64,000 nt of DNA from Samsoniella hepiali (lineage: Eukaryota > Ascomycota > Sordariomycetes > Hypocreales > Cordycipitaceae). Below are positions 54,841 through 64,000 of this stretch, one piece after another. The notes beneath the pieces were generated by a model, which saw only the letters and a list, made by a program, of their open reading frames with translations, did no database searches and was not told where the DNA came from. Position 1 is the first letter of the stretch. Each line of letters begins with the position of its first letter. Where the stretch lies: positions 2,728,001-2,792,000 of the forward strand of contig LNDK02000066.1 in NCBI GenBank assembly GCA_001455915.2, given 5' to 3'. The translations under genes were made by a program, and so were the position numbers.

Positions 54841-55490
54841 GGGGAACTAGATCTGCGCGGTAGTATTGCTGCTACCAGGTGCGTGGATGCTGTTGGCGGT
54901 GACAGGCACACGCTAGGCCAGCAGCAGCAAAGAGAGGACCGTGATAGTGTTGGGAGATGCAAGTCTAGAGAGTTTTCATGACAATGCCGAGGCTTTTAAA
55001 ATAAAATTCCAAGAAAAAAATACTCGAGCGGACGGCCCGGCAAAGAGTATTTAAAGCAAAAAAGCAAGCCGAGTGAGAGGCGAGGCAAGCGAACCGGCTG
55101 GGGGGAGGGTGAGCAGCAGCCCGTTCGTTGTTGTTGTCGCAAGGCGGGTGATGCGGTGTGTGGTGGTTGCAGGCGAGTGGGTAAAGGGCCTTGGGGGATT
55201 GGCAGGTCGCTGCAGAAACGGTGTGAGGAAGCGAAGGATGTCGTGTAAGGTAGACAGACGCAGGGTTACTCGAGGGTGAGGGGGGGCAATCAGAGAGTAG
55301 GAAGTTTGAAGAGAAAGGAAAAGAAGATGGTAAGAGGAGAGTGAAGAAGGGTCGAAACGGTCGAGGTCGAGAAGAGAGATGATGATAGAAAGGAATAAGC
55401 TCAGGAGGGAGGGCCTGGGCGGCGCGGCGGGCTGAGAGACAAGCTAGAGAGACAGAGTTGGCGAGGCGCAAATAGGATTCAGAGAGAAAA
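54841..55490 (-). promoter_or_regulatory. long pyrimidine-rich leader/promoter of the Ser-rich gene
   Basis: Read on the minus strand this stretch is almost wholly C/T- and A/C-rich, as in long fungal 5' leaders. It contains a minimal upstream ORF at 54980-54966 (ATG, three codons, TAG: MKTL). A TTTAAATACT element at about 55049-55058 may serve as TATA. The exact start site cannot be seen. Confidence 0.45.
54966..54980 (-). other. upstream ORF of four codons (MKTL)
   Basis: ATGAAAACTCTCTAG on the minus strand, 126 bp upstream of the main ATG at 54840 and inside the pyrimidine-rich leader. Such minimal ORFs often lower translation of the main frame; an effect here is inference. Confidence 0.45.
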
Positions 55491-58400
55491 GGCCAAGATT
55501 ACAAGCCAAAAGAGGGGCAGCGCCGCCCCGGAGGGGGAGCCTTGACGAAGTTTGGGGGGCCCAACTACGGTGCTATTGATGGTACCAGTACGCTTCTGGC
55601 TAGATGCCTTAGTAGAGAGCAGCCATTTTAGAGCGTTAGGGGTCTGTGTTTTAGTGGCAGTTTGGGGGAGGGGCAAAGCAGCAGCCGTGCTGTTTTAGCG
55701 GGCATTGATCCTCTCTCCCAAGCGCTAAAAGTGACAGTGGGAAACTTGTCTGTCCCTCCCCCAACCATGGAGAATGGCCCTGACAATGCCGGTCTTTCCA
55801 GGGTGGCATTTTGGTAGGCAATTTTGCGGCCCGGATTACGGGAGAGCCAGCGAGGGGGCCCTGGACGAATGGTAATGTCGGATGGCCCGGATGGGCAGAC
55901 GGTGTTCATCTGGTGCTGAGACAACCTGTCCAGGATTGTGCCTAGGAGCGAGAGAGAGTCTGGACAATTTCAGGTTGCCATCGGACCTCTTCCACACCGC
56001 ATACGCATTGCAACTCCCATTCATAAAAAGAGAGTTTACGAATACACACGGGCTCAGCCGCCGTCTCATGCGTGCTGGCCGTGGTGGCACTGTCCGTGGC
56101 GTTGCTGAGCCTACTCGTCCTAGCAGCGCGCGCCAGTGCGGCAGTGCCTGCAGTCATTGTCCCCAGCTGAAAATAGAAATTGGGACACACACACACTCTC
56201 TCATCTTATTAGCACTTTGGCAGTGACAAGCACCACTTCTGGTTCCCGTCTCCAGTTTCCATTTCCCTTGGGGGTCCCTCCCCCAGCAAAACCTATCCAA
56301 CTCATCCCACTATTCATCTCGCAGTGACGCAATCAGCATCATGTCTGACAAGGGGGCCTCCAAATTCAGTTTCTTGGCCTTTTTTGCTGTAATTATTCTT
56401 TTTGGCCCGTTCATCTCCGCCATGGTACCCGCGTCCAGTGCCCCTGCCTGGTTCCAATCCCGTCCAATCCCGCTCCTTTGTTGCTCACCCAAGGCCTTTG
56501 CCATGCGGCCCCCTTGTTCAGCCTCATCACGTACAACGACACGCGACACGCTATTTCAAACAGCCCCCCAGGTTTTGACACACGCGCCGCCGCCGCCGCC
56601 GCCTCACGCTCTTCTCAATATTCAGTTTTGTTATCTACATCAAGTCCCCGCCCTCCCGCACGCCCGTCGGCACAAGCTGATGCTGGTCTACTGGTAGTAG
56701 TGCAGCCACCGGCGTTTGCCTTGTTCGGCCGCTTTTCTCGGCATCACACAAGATGCATGACACTACGCATCATGACTCCCGGCCAACGCAAACACGCAAA
56801 AGAGGTAGCCGGTGCCAAACTTCGCTCCGCCCGCGTTGGTGGAGATGGCATGCCCGTGATGCGCGAAATAGGCACTTGACAATGAGCTCGACGACGCTCC
56901 ATGGCGCGGGATTTTCTGCTTCCACCTCAGTCCTCAGTACTACACGAATCGAGTAGCTTCGCTAGCTCGCGACGCCCTGCGCCACACCACACTTGATGCG
57001 TGCCGAGTCGAAGCCCAATTCTTTCTTCCTTGTCTTATTGGCGCAAACCTTTTTCTTCGCCAACCATCTTTCGCGCCATTTGGGCTACTGTCTGCTTGTA
57101 GTCACTATATCCCGCTGACCCGCGCCGAGCCACCCAAAAGCCATGCTCACATCCCGAGACGCCTCACTCAGTGCATAGCCATCGCCCACAGCCCGTCGCC
57201 CACACATACAATCACAATGCCCTGCAACCGCAGCATGCAGCCTGCCTGCCTGCGCCTCGGCCCTTCGATGATCAGATTGCGCTGCAAGACAAACAATATA
57301 TCTGGCTGCAGGCTGCATACCGGGCCCAGCTCTTAATGGCACTGCGTTACTACTCTTTGCCTGAACCCCTCCCCCCCTGTAGACTTGACGATCCGCCCGG
57401 AACGCCCGGGTCCCAGCACGTCGATGCAATGGTCCTCAACAGTACAACTCATCGTTCAGTGACATCCGCGGACAACGTGCCAACATGTGCCCCTCTTGCC
57501 TGCACAAACCCCATCGCGTTCATCCATTCTCTCACACAAAAAAAGCGGGATATGATCCATATACCACGTATCGAGACATGTCGAAAACGCCGCTTTTGAG
57601 ACCGAGTGAGTCGCAAAATCTATAACCAAGCATCCAGACTCGAGTTTTCTTCTTCTTTGCTTGTTGCCTTTTTTGTCCCCTCCCAACATTATTCGACCAC
57701 GCATCGCCATGCAGCCTGCCACGTACAACTGTCCCGCCCAGCCGTTGGTAGCACGCAACCACGCAAGCAAAGGAAACACCAAGCTTTTTTTGTTTCCCCT
57801 CTTGTACTCTGTCGGCGACTCCATGTCCGGCCTTGGCGGTCCTGCGCAGCTCCATTTCGCCACACCACTGCCAATAAATCGTCACGTCTCTCCCAACTAC
57901 TCGAGTCCTGCACTGGGACTGTCCTTTGGCGACAACCACCACGTGCCCCCCCAGCCCGTCTTGCCGTTTTATCCGCTTGCCCTGCGGAGAAGGTCCTCAT
58001 TGTCCGCGTTTCCGAACGACACATGATGGCTTAGCCCCCGTCTTCCTCGGCGTATTTCTAGCACATCACGACAAATGGGACCACTTAAGCCTCAGCTTGG
58101 CGAATATATAAACTATGCATAAGAGTGTACCGGGCGACGCCAAGGTAGGGAAACCGGGCCTTGTTCTGGTCTACCATTGGCTGTGATGGCCGACACTGTA
58201 GTTAACGTGGTTGCGTGGTTTCTGTGGCGAGTTTCCCTCTCTGGCCTGTGCTAGCCTCCCATTGGTTCGGCTGGTTTGCTCCTACCCATGCGACAAGCCC
58301 AATGTGCAGACACGATACCTCACCAGCTCACCTCCAATATACCAGTTGCCCTCTGCTAAGGATTGAATGAGTCCAATATCAGGAGGCGTACTGCAATCGT

Positions 58401-58548
58401 CTAGTTCTATCCATTCAGCTGCCCATTAACATCCATCTCCTCTTTTTTTTTTCCCTTCCCTCTTTGCGGTTGGCTGCAAACCCAACCTCCGGAGCTAGCG
58501 ATGAAGGTTCCCGTTGACGTAACCCGGATGGGGTAAGTAGTAGACTTT
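55491..58548. other. gene-poor stretch
   Basis: I see no gene that can be defended. The best candidate on the + strand is a 118-codon frame from the ATG at 56341, preceded by a C/T-rich leader-like stretch; its first 28 residues (MSDKGASKFSFLAFFAVIILF and on) resemble a signal-anchor, but the rest is Pro/Arg/Cys-rich and looks non-coding, and a GTACCC donor-like site follows the hydrophobic part. Another leader-like frame starts at 57709. Neither matches a known family. Confidence 0.5.
56341..56697 (+). CDS. doubtful small ORF with signal-anchor-like N-terminus
   Basis: 118 codons from the ATG at 56341. Residues 8-27 are strongly hydrophobic and could be a signal peptide or anchor. The remainder lacks conserved features and is compositionally like the surrounding noncoding DNA. 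A C/T-rich leader precedes the ATG, which is the only other support. Confidence 0.2.
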   Translation: MSDKGASKFSFLAFFAVIILFGPFISAMVPASSAPAWFQSRPIPLLCCSPKAFAMRPPCSASSRTTTRDTLFQTAPQVLTHAPPPPPPHALLNIQFCYLHQVPALPHARRHKLMLVYW

Positions 58549-59109
58549 TCATCTGTTCGCGGCAATAAAATCAAAGATGGGGAATTTCCCATTCCGACCC
58601 TTTCGGTAGTGACCCCCGCGTGGGAAAAAAAAAAAAAAAAAAAAAAAAGTCAACTTGGCATGATGCTCTTTGTTGAATGACATCACAGGGTCCGTCCTGC
58701 TAGATTCTGCCCCCAGATCGATACCCACGGAGCAAGCGGTACTGTCGCGCCGTGTATGGCAGCCTTGGGCGCTGTGGCCAATCTCGGGAGAAAAGGCGCC
58801 GACGATGGTGTCTGCGATTGACGTCACGTAGTCTCGACACAACCGCGTGCGGATGGCTTCTTCCAGATGACGGTGGATGGCTTGTCCGAGGACTCGGAGT
58901 CGCCGCCGCAACACCTACGCCGCCGTCTGGACTGTTCCGCGGGCGCGGGCGATTCGAACTGAATTGCGCATGTATTCAGCCTGAATAAGTGAAACCCCGT
59001 TTCGTTCGCAGTCCCCTAGGTATGAGGAGATGCTTTCGATCAACTCGTCATCAAGCGCTGTGCCTGAGCTGGCGGCTGCTTTGACTCGAGGCGCCGGGCA
59101 CTTTATCAA
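58549..59109 (-). pseudogene. possible gene remnant with one in-frame stop
   Basis: A minus-strand frame runs from the first ATG at 59109 to 58549 with a single in-frame TAG (58920-58918). The two halves (64 and about 122 codons) both look protein-like near the junction: helical, charged, with 'DDELIESISSYLGDCERNG' before it and 'RRLRVLGQAIHRHLEEAIR' after it. Past a poly(A) tract on the + strand (about 58625-58648), which encodes poly-Phe on this strand, the frame is unconvincing. No family is recognised. It may be a pseudogene, or an intact gene with a short intron that I cannot place. Confidence 0.3.
58625..58648 (+). repeat. poly(A) tract
   Basis: A run of about 24 A residues near 58625-58648, inside the possible remnant frame. 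Confidence 0.85.
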
Positions 59110-62028
59110 CGAGGACGGTGCTATTCCATTTCACCACCGTTCTAGAGCATGATAGCAAGAGTGTAGTAATTCTCTATTGAATCGCTTCATTTTCACCTTT
59201 TTGTTCTCATCGTCCTCTTAATTCGAATCATTTTCCGTATTCTTGTCAGTTCAATATATCTCGACATTGTTGGCAGCCAGTCTCACGCACGCTGTCAATT
59301 ACATGCATCTGAGAACAATTCCAGGCTCAGATTTGAGTCTTTACTCGTACTGTATTGATCCAACAGATGCCACACACTGGTTGCAGTCTTGATGGCTTGT
59401 TGTCTTGTTGCGACAGGGCCGGAATGCAGAACCCATTCGGCCGGCAAAGTACTGGAAAACTGTGTCGGGTATGCATCCCGTCCGCTTGATGCTGTCATTA
59501 TCAGACTGTCCAAGCACGAGTCCTTTTTATTGAACTCGTCGTCCTGACCAGACTGGCGGTATATGCGCGACTCGTCGTGAGCAGGGCCAAGTATACGCAT
59601 ATTGTCTCCCCCGTGTTCTCGTCGATTATTTATGACCCAGTAACGCTCCGTGTCACGTTTCGAACGGTAACAGTCATCAACAAGATCATAATTTGCTATT
59701 TCAGACCTATTTGCAATAAATTTCCGTCGTAGAATGATGATTTTGTTCTCTTTCAATGCCGATCTCAACAATCGTCGTTATTTCTTCGGTTCACAAGAGG
59801 AAGAGGAAGAGCAGGTGGAAATTGAGCTGGGAAAAACTATATCTTTTTACCTAGAGTCTTCTAGAGGCACCAAATCAACTAGTAAGCCACTCAAGTTTTC
59901 CCATGCAACTATACATTGTTCATGTGTAGGGTAGGGCCACCACCTGTTTCAGTCTTCGTGCCAGATGTCATTGCACCGTTCTCGATCAATATTACGATTA
60001 TAGCAATCTCATAGCGGCGATACTCTACGTAGCTTGCTATAAAAGTCGAATTTTGGTCGCCTACTATACTCCAACGTCAGTCTACCCGCCATCAGGGCAG
60101 TATGCACGGCCTACGTGGGCAAGGTCGCATCACGAGACGAAAGTTGGGTTAAGGGCATGTTTCCATCTATTCCAAACATTGTTGTAATTCTGAGCCATCC
60201 CAAGCCGCAGTGATTGAAAACATAGCAGCACTCCTGTGGCCTCTCAGAGATGAAAGGGCTGTTGCCGGTTGGCTTCCTGATCGCAAATGGCCGGCCCCGA
60301 GTGCCTTCGCGGAACACGTTGCTTGCTTTCTTTGTTTTCTATAGAATATAAGAGCACATCTCTTACTTTACAAGCAACCAAGTTCTTAGAATATGCATGG
60401 TCTAATGTTTGTACATCTCCTGGAGATGCATAATCTGCCTCGTCAACGCTCCGTGGTAGACACGTACAACGAGCTGGTTGTGTTTACGGCAAGCAGCACT
60501 GAACGACATAATCATAATCCATAGTACAAGTACCATCATATTGTCTTTTAGGCTCCCTCGTATGCATTGCGCTTAATAGGAAGAGAGATTACAAAAGCAT
60601 CATAGGTTGAAAGCCAAAATACTACGTTTTGGATCATTGGGACCACGCTTCACTACACAATGCACGCGGAACCGATAGCCAAGATAGCTTACACTTTGAA
60701 ATGTACTGCCCTTGTCAAATTCGAAAGATGCCAAGTCTTCATCTGGTACTAGTTGACAATTTTTCTGCCAATTCGATGACGCAGTGCCACCATATCGGGC
60801 ATGCCCTCAACAAAGCAACCTATTCCAAGACCAGAAGTCGTTGGTTTCGAGACTGAGCCTTGAATATCCCGGGCTCAATACCGAGCTAGAACGTGTCCGT
60901 GCGGTTTTTTTGGACGTTGCAAAGGAACAAAAAGCAGAGTGTCTCCATCATTGACCTCGTCCCAACATAATTTCAATGGTCCGGCCTAATGTCTTGCGGG
61001 GAGCACGGTTTTCTTTCCAAGTTTGGGGCATCAATGCTCTGGCAAATCTTCTCCAGCACTGAAAAGTCCAAGCTGGAAGCCTTTCCCACTTTGTCTTGCC
61101 AACACACACCCACGGTCCACAGACCCAGATGAGCGCTCGCTGCCGACGTATGTCGGGGTGCACAAGCCGGGGACCATTGGCCTGCATGCGCTAGCTACCG
61201 GGCTTCCAATGGCTCAAAACCGATAAGGAAGCCGATGATCTTCTCATCTTTCCGGCGCCACGGCGCATATCTCAATACGGGCCGGGGCTTTTCTGAAGCA
61301 GTCAAAGGCATGGTCTGGACTTTGAAAGTGGAGATTTAATCCCGGGCCCTGCGCCGTCGGCTGTATCTCGCCATGCAAGACGCTCGTGTCCGGAATGGTC
61401 AACAGCTAACAAACTTCAGCTTGGTGCTGCTATTACTCGACTGTCATATGTCCAAGCGGTGGTGAAAAAATTGACCTCATGGCGAAGGCTCCAGAGCACG
61501 CACCAGTCTCTTACTGCGCCTGCTTCTGCCACAGCATGTGCTGATTTTATCCCCGCAACATGATCAGACGCCCGAGTGATCCTGCCGGTTGTAGTCTCCA
61601 TCTCCGTTGAAGGCCGTCCTCCGTAATATCAGTACCGTTATGCATGCTGCCTACGGCCGGCTCACGGCTGTTGGGTGCCGGCTGCCTTGCCGGGCAAAGA
61701 AAAGCAATGGAACAAGGGTATGTAGCATCTGGACATGGGCAGCGGCATTTGCAGCCGAAGCTATCAGGCCTGCAGGGACCAACGATGGCGTGCCTCTCCC
61801 CGAAGCATGCTTGTACGGCTTCCTTTGACAATGCATCACCTCACACGAGTCTCCGCCGCTGCATTTTCTTTTCTCTGACAGATGGGCTCACCTGCCCGGG
61901 ATATCCACTGGAAAAGTTGAGAAGGCGTCGCAAAGTCAGCCCACATCAGCGAAACGGCCGTCACTCGGGCGATTTGTTGTAGGCTCATTGAATGGGTCCT
62001 TGCTGCCGCCGGTTCGTCATCTATCTCT
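59110..62028. other. gene-poor stretch
   Basis: There is no supportable gene. A minus-strand open frame at 59295-59771 (158 codons) starts at a TTG codon and matches nothing known; its first internal ATG leaves about 100 codons. Composition is mixed, with AT-rich parts at 59150-59260 and 59980-60060. No transposon ends, terminal repeats or RNA genes were noticed. Confidence 0.5.
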
Positions 62029-63394
62029 CTAGTGTGGACTGGTGGAATAAAATCTGTTCTCAACGACTGTCAGAGTGTCAAATCGCGATGGATCTTGACC
62101 CACTGTCCGTGCTGGCAAAACTTGTGCAGCCTCCAAATTATGTTCATCATCATTATGCCAGCCCATGTACCATGTCTTGTCATGGAGAGTCTGGCGATGA
62201 AAGACGCTTTGATATTCAGCCACTGCATTCGCATTCGTACAACCCCAGATTCCAGCCGATTGAGCCAGGGAGTAATAGTTGCCGGTAGATCCTCTGCATT
62301 GCTTGAATAAAACACAACGCTCCGTGAATAGTTGGCTCTGGGAAGCCTCCATCTGCAGTCGCACTAGTGTTGTTAGTGTCAGGGCTAATGCACTTGGCCA
62401 CACAGCATGTGCACTTACATCCACCAATGCCTTGATCATTTCTGGTGTGTGCAAGCAGATATGAGCGCGACGGAGCACCCGGGCCAAGTTTGCGACATGC
62501 ATAGTCTGTGTTCAAGTGATTTGCCAAACATGCCCGTCAACGGTGCATGCTCGACTTAGTCTCAGCACTGTATCGTAACCCAGCCCCTGTGCGGAGTCGT
62601 GACATACTTAGCTTGTTTGTGGCACGAGAAGCCACAAGCACTTCGGTCAAGCGCATGTGATGTCTTGAAAGGATAATCAGCCCGTTCAGCACCGACGCAA
62701 AATGCACCTCGCGGTCGTGGCAGAAAAGAATCCATGGTATGCCTCCAAAAGGTGGGACATTCAGCACAGCAAGATAGAGCCGTACGAAGCCAAGGTGTTC
62801 TTGTGGAACTTCTTACCTTAGTATAACAGCGACATGGAGCCTTTGGGGCAAGCTATCGCCATGCCGAGCAGTTCGATATTCAAAGTGCCACAAATCCGCT
62901 ACTACCAGTACCATGCTGAGCAAGGAATTCACGTCCAAAGTAACAACGTGATCCATCTCATTCAAAAGCCCTCTGGTAGCCGGGCTTGGAAAGTGAGACT
63001 GCCATGTTAAAGCTCTCCAAATGCTAAACGGCGTAGCGTAGAGACTAGCCCCAGCAAAGCAAGAGTAGCAAAGCTAACAAAAGGTCAACCACGGCCATTT
63101 TACCAACTTGATCAAGGTGCATCCATTAGCGCAGGTCACCGTCAACCCCTGTAACCATGAGCAATCTCCACCTGTGACAGGTTTTCGGTGGCTCGAGGCT
63201 GTGGGCAAGGCTAGCGCCAACAAAGAGGCATGCGACCAAGGCGAGCTACTGTCAACGCAGGACATTAGTTGGCTGCAATGCTTTATTTCGTGACTAGTGC
63301 GCATCTGTATCGCAGTCACCTTGACTGACCTTGGGTCGAATCCAGAAGCAGGGCCTCTACCTGCAGGCATGACGGAGCTCGCAGAAAGAGCTTA
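62029..63394 (-). pseudogene. unassigned spliced gene or pseudogene region
   Basis: On the minus strand one frame from 63391 to 62537 (285 codons) contains only two stops, TAG at 63076-63074 and TAA at 62815-62813, where about a dozen would be expected by chance. Its product looks protein-like (for example 'LYATPFSIWRALTWQSHF' and 'VNSLLSMVLVVADLWHFEY'). The TAA lies in a canonical donor AG|GTAAGA, and the TAG could fall in a 105-nt in-frame intron starting GTAAAA, so this may be an intact gene. Further downstream, GTATGT..CACAG and GTAAGT..CACTAG (with CACTAAC) look like introns around an exon containing 'LARVLRRAHICLHTPEMIK'. I could not join all parts in one frame and recognise no family. 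Both stops are also one C-to-T change from glutamine codons, as repeat-induced mutation would give. Confidence 0.35.
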
Positions 63395-64000
63395 ACGATC
63401 CATTCTCCAGATGCCCCAACATGGGAACTCTGGAGTAGGCAATAATCTGATGTGGGCGAAGCAGCGACTCATCAGAAATCCCGAACTCCACTGCGGAATC
63501 TGTTCGCACTAAACAGTGAACACACCACCATCTGGTCGACGGCCGAATCATGGTAGCGTCGCTACGGCCCGTCCTCTGACCTCAAAGGCAGTACCTAGTT
63601 CCCTTGCTTGTACTGTGCGTTTACAAATGGCCAACACTTGTAAAACCCACCGATGACTGAAGGCAGGGACGAGAAAAATGCGACTCTGATGGTACTTGAT
63701 ATCAACTGGATGGGACTTTCTGGCGTTCTTAGAAAGCTTGGGCTGGATTGCATCAGCACTATCCGTAGTTATGGGCCTTGTAGTGAGCAGAGTTATGAGT
63801 ACAGCGAAATGACGAGGCTGATCTGATGAGTTTCAAAAACCTGACGGTCCCTGCATTCGTATTGGGGCTCTTTATCGTTTGTAAAAGCCACACTGGAGAA
63901 TTGTGCCCTCAGTTTTGATTCATCAAGGTCTGGCAGGTGAAGAAGGCAGCGCACTGGCGTCCGGGTAAGAAACCGGCGCATTTCATGTGCAGCCGAGTGG
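63395..64000. other. right window edge, possible further exon
   Basis: About 600 bp. Minus-strand frames at 63551-63357 ('EFGISDESLLRPHQIIAYS' and on) and 63981-63793 look weakly protein-like and could be 5' exons of the unassigned gene to the left. I could not splice them into a continuous frame. Confidence 0.25.

Noticed and set aside
63325..63345. GGGTCGAATCC resembling a tRNA B box
   Set aside because: No A box at the right distance and no cloverleaf could be formed by eye.

Overview
The window looks like nuclear DNA of a filamentous ascomycete, most likely a Sordariomycete and probably Hypocreales. The evidence is short introns (about 53-72 nt, one of 199 and one of 383) with GT..AG ends and CTRAY-like branch points, CT-rich and A/C-rich leaders, genes on both strands with no operons, and fungal-specific families (Sam37, Rrn9 domain, BimC kinesin-5, DUF3712, Clr5 domain). 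The order-level placement is inferred from protein flavour, not from a search. No tRNA, rRNA, CRISPR or intact transposon was seen.

Layout. Positions 1-14522 hold no gene I can defend. This is a 14.5-kb desert with many A/T tracts, but at 9.65-10.31 kb it carries a convincing promoter plus an ATG-free leader. From 14.5 to 54.8 kb the region is gene-dense: an unassigned spliced gene (14523-15487, -), SAM37 (16507-18001, +), the GPI-transamidase subunit PIG-U/Gab1 (18250-19681, -), Pescadillo/Nop7 (20393-22375, +), an Rrn9-domain protein (22733-24844, +), kinesin-5/BimC (25629-29174, -), a DHA2-type MFS transporter (30221-32110, -), a PHAF1/UPF0183 protein (33398-34990, -), a DUF3712 membrane protein (36475-37809, +), two tandem BTB genes (38099-38822 and 39176-40010, -), Cdc37 (41195-42735, +), a 78-aa Cys-rich protein (43216-43452, -), an SDR (45193-46155, +), mitochondrial D-lactate dehydrogenase (46348-48364, -), a Clr5-domain protein (48933-51337, -), a crotonase (51886-52791, +) and a Ser-rich basic protein (53464-54840, -). 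From 54.8 kb to the end the DNA is again gene-poor, with a long leader and several gene-like but broken or unassignable frames.

How the genes relate. Most are housekeeping genes: mitochondrial import, GPI anchoring, ribosome biogenesis, mitosis, Hsp90 clients, autophagy and lactate oxidation. Pescadillo and the Rrn9-domain gene, both linked to ribosome production, sit head to tail 357 bp apart. The SDR, D-lactate dehydrogenase, Clr5 and crotonase genes adjoin, but nothing shows a shared pathway. Exon boundaries were read by eye from splice motifs and reading-frame continuity. In every multi-exon model the summed exon length is divisible by three.
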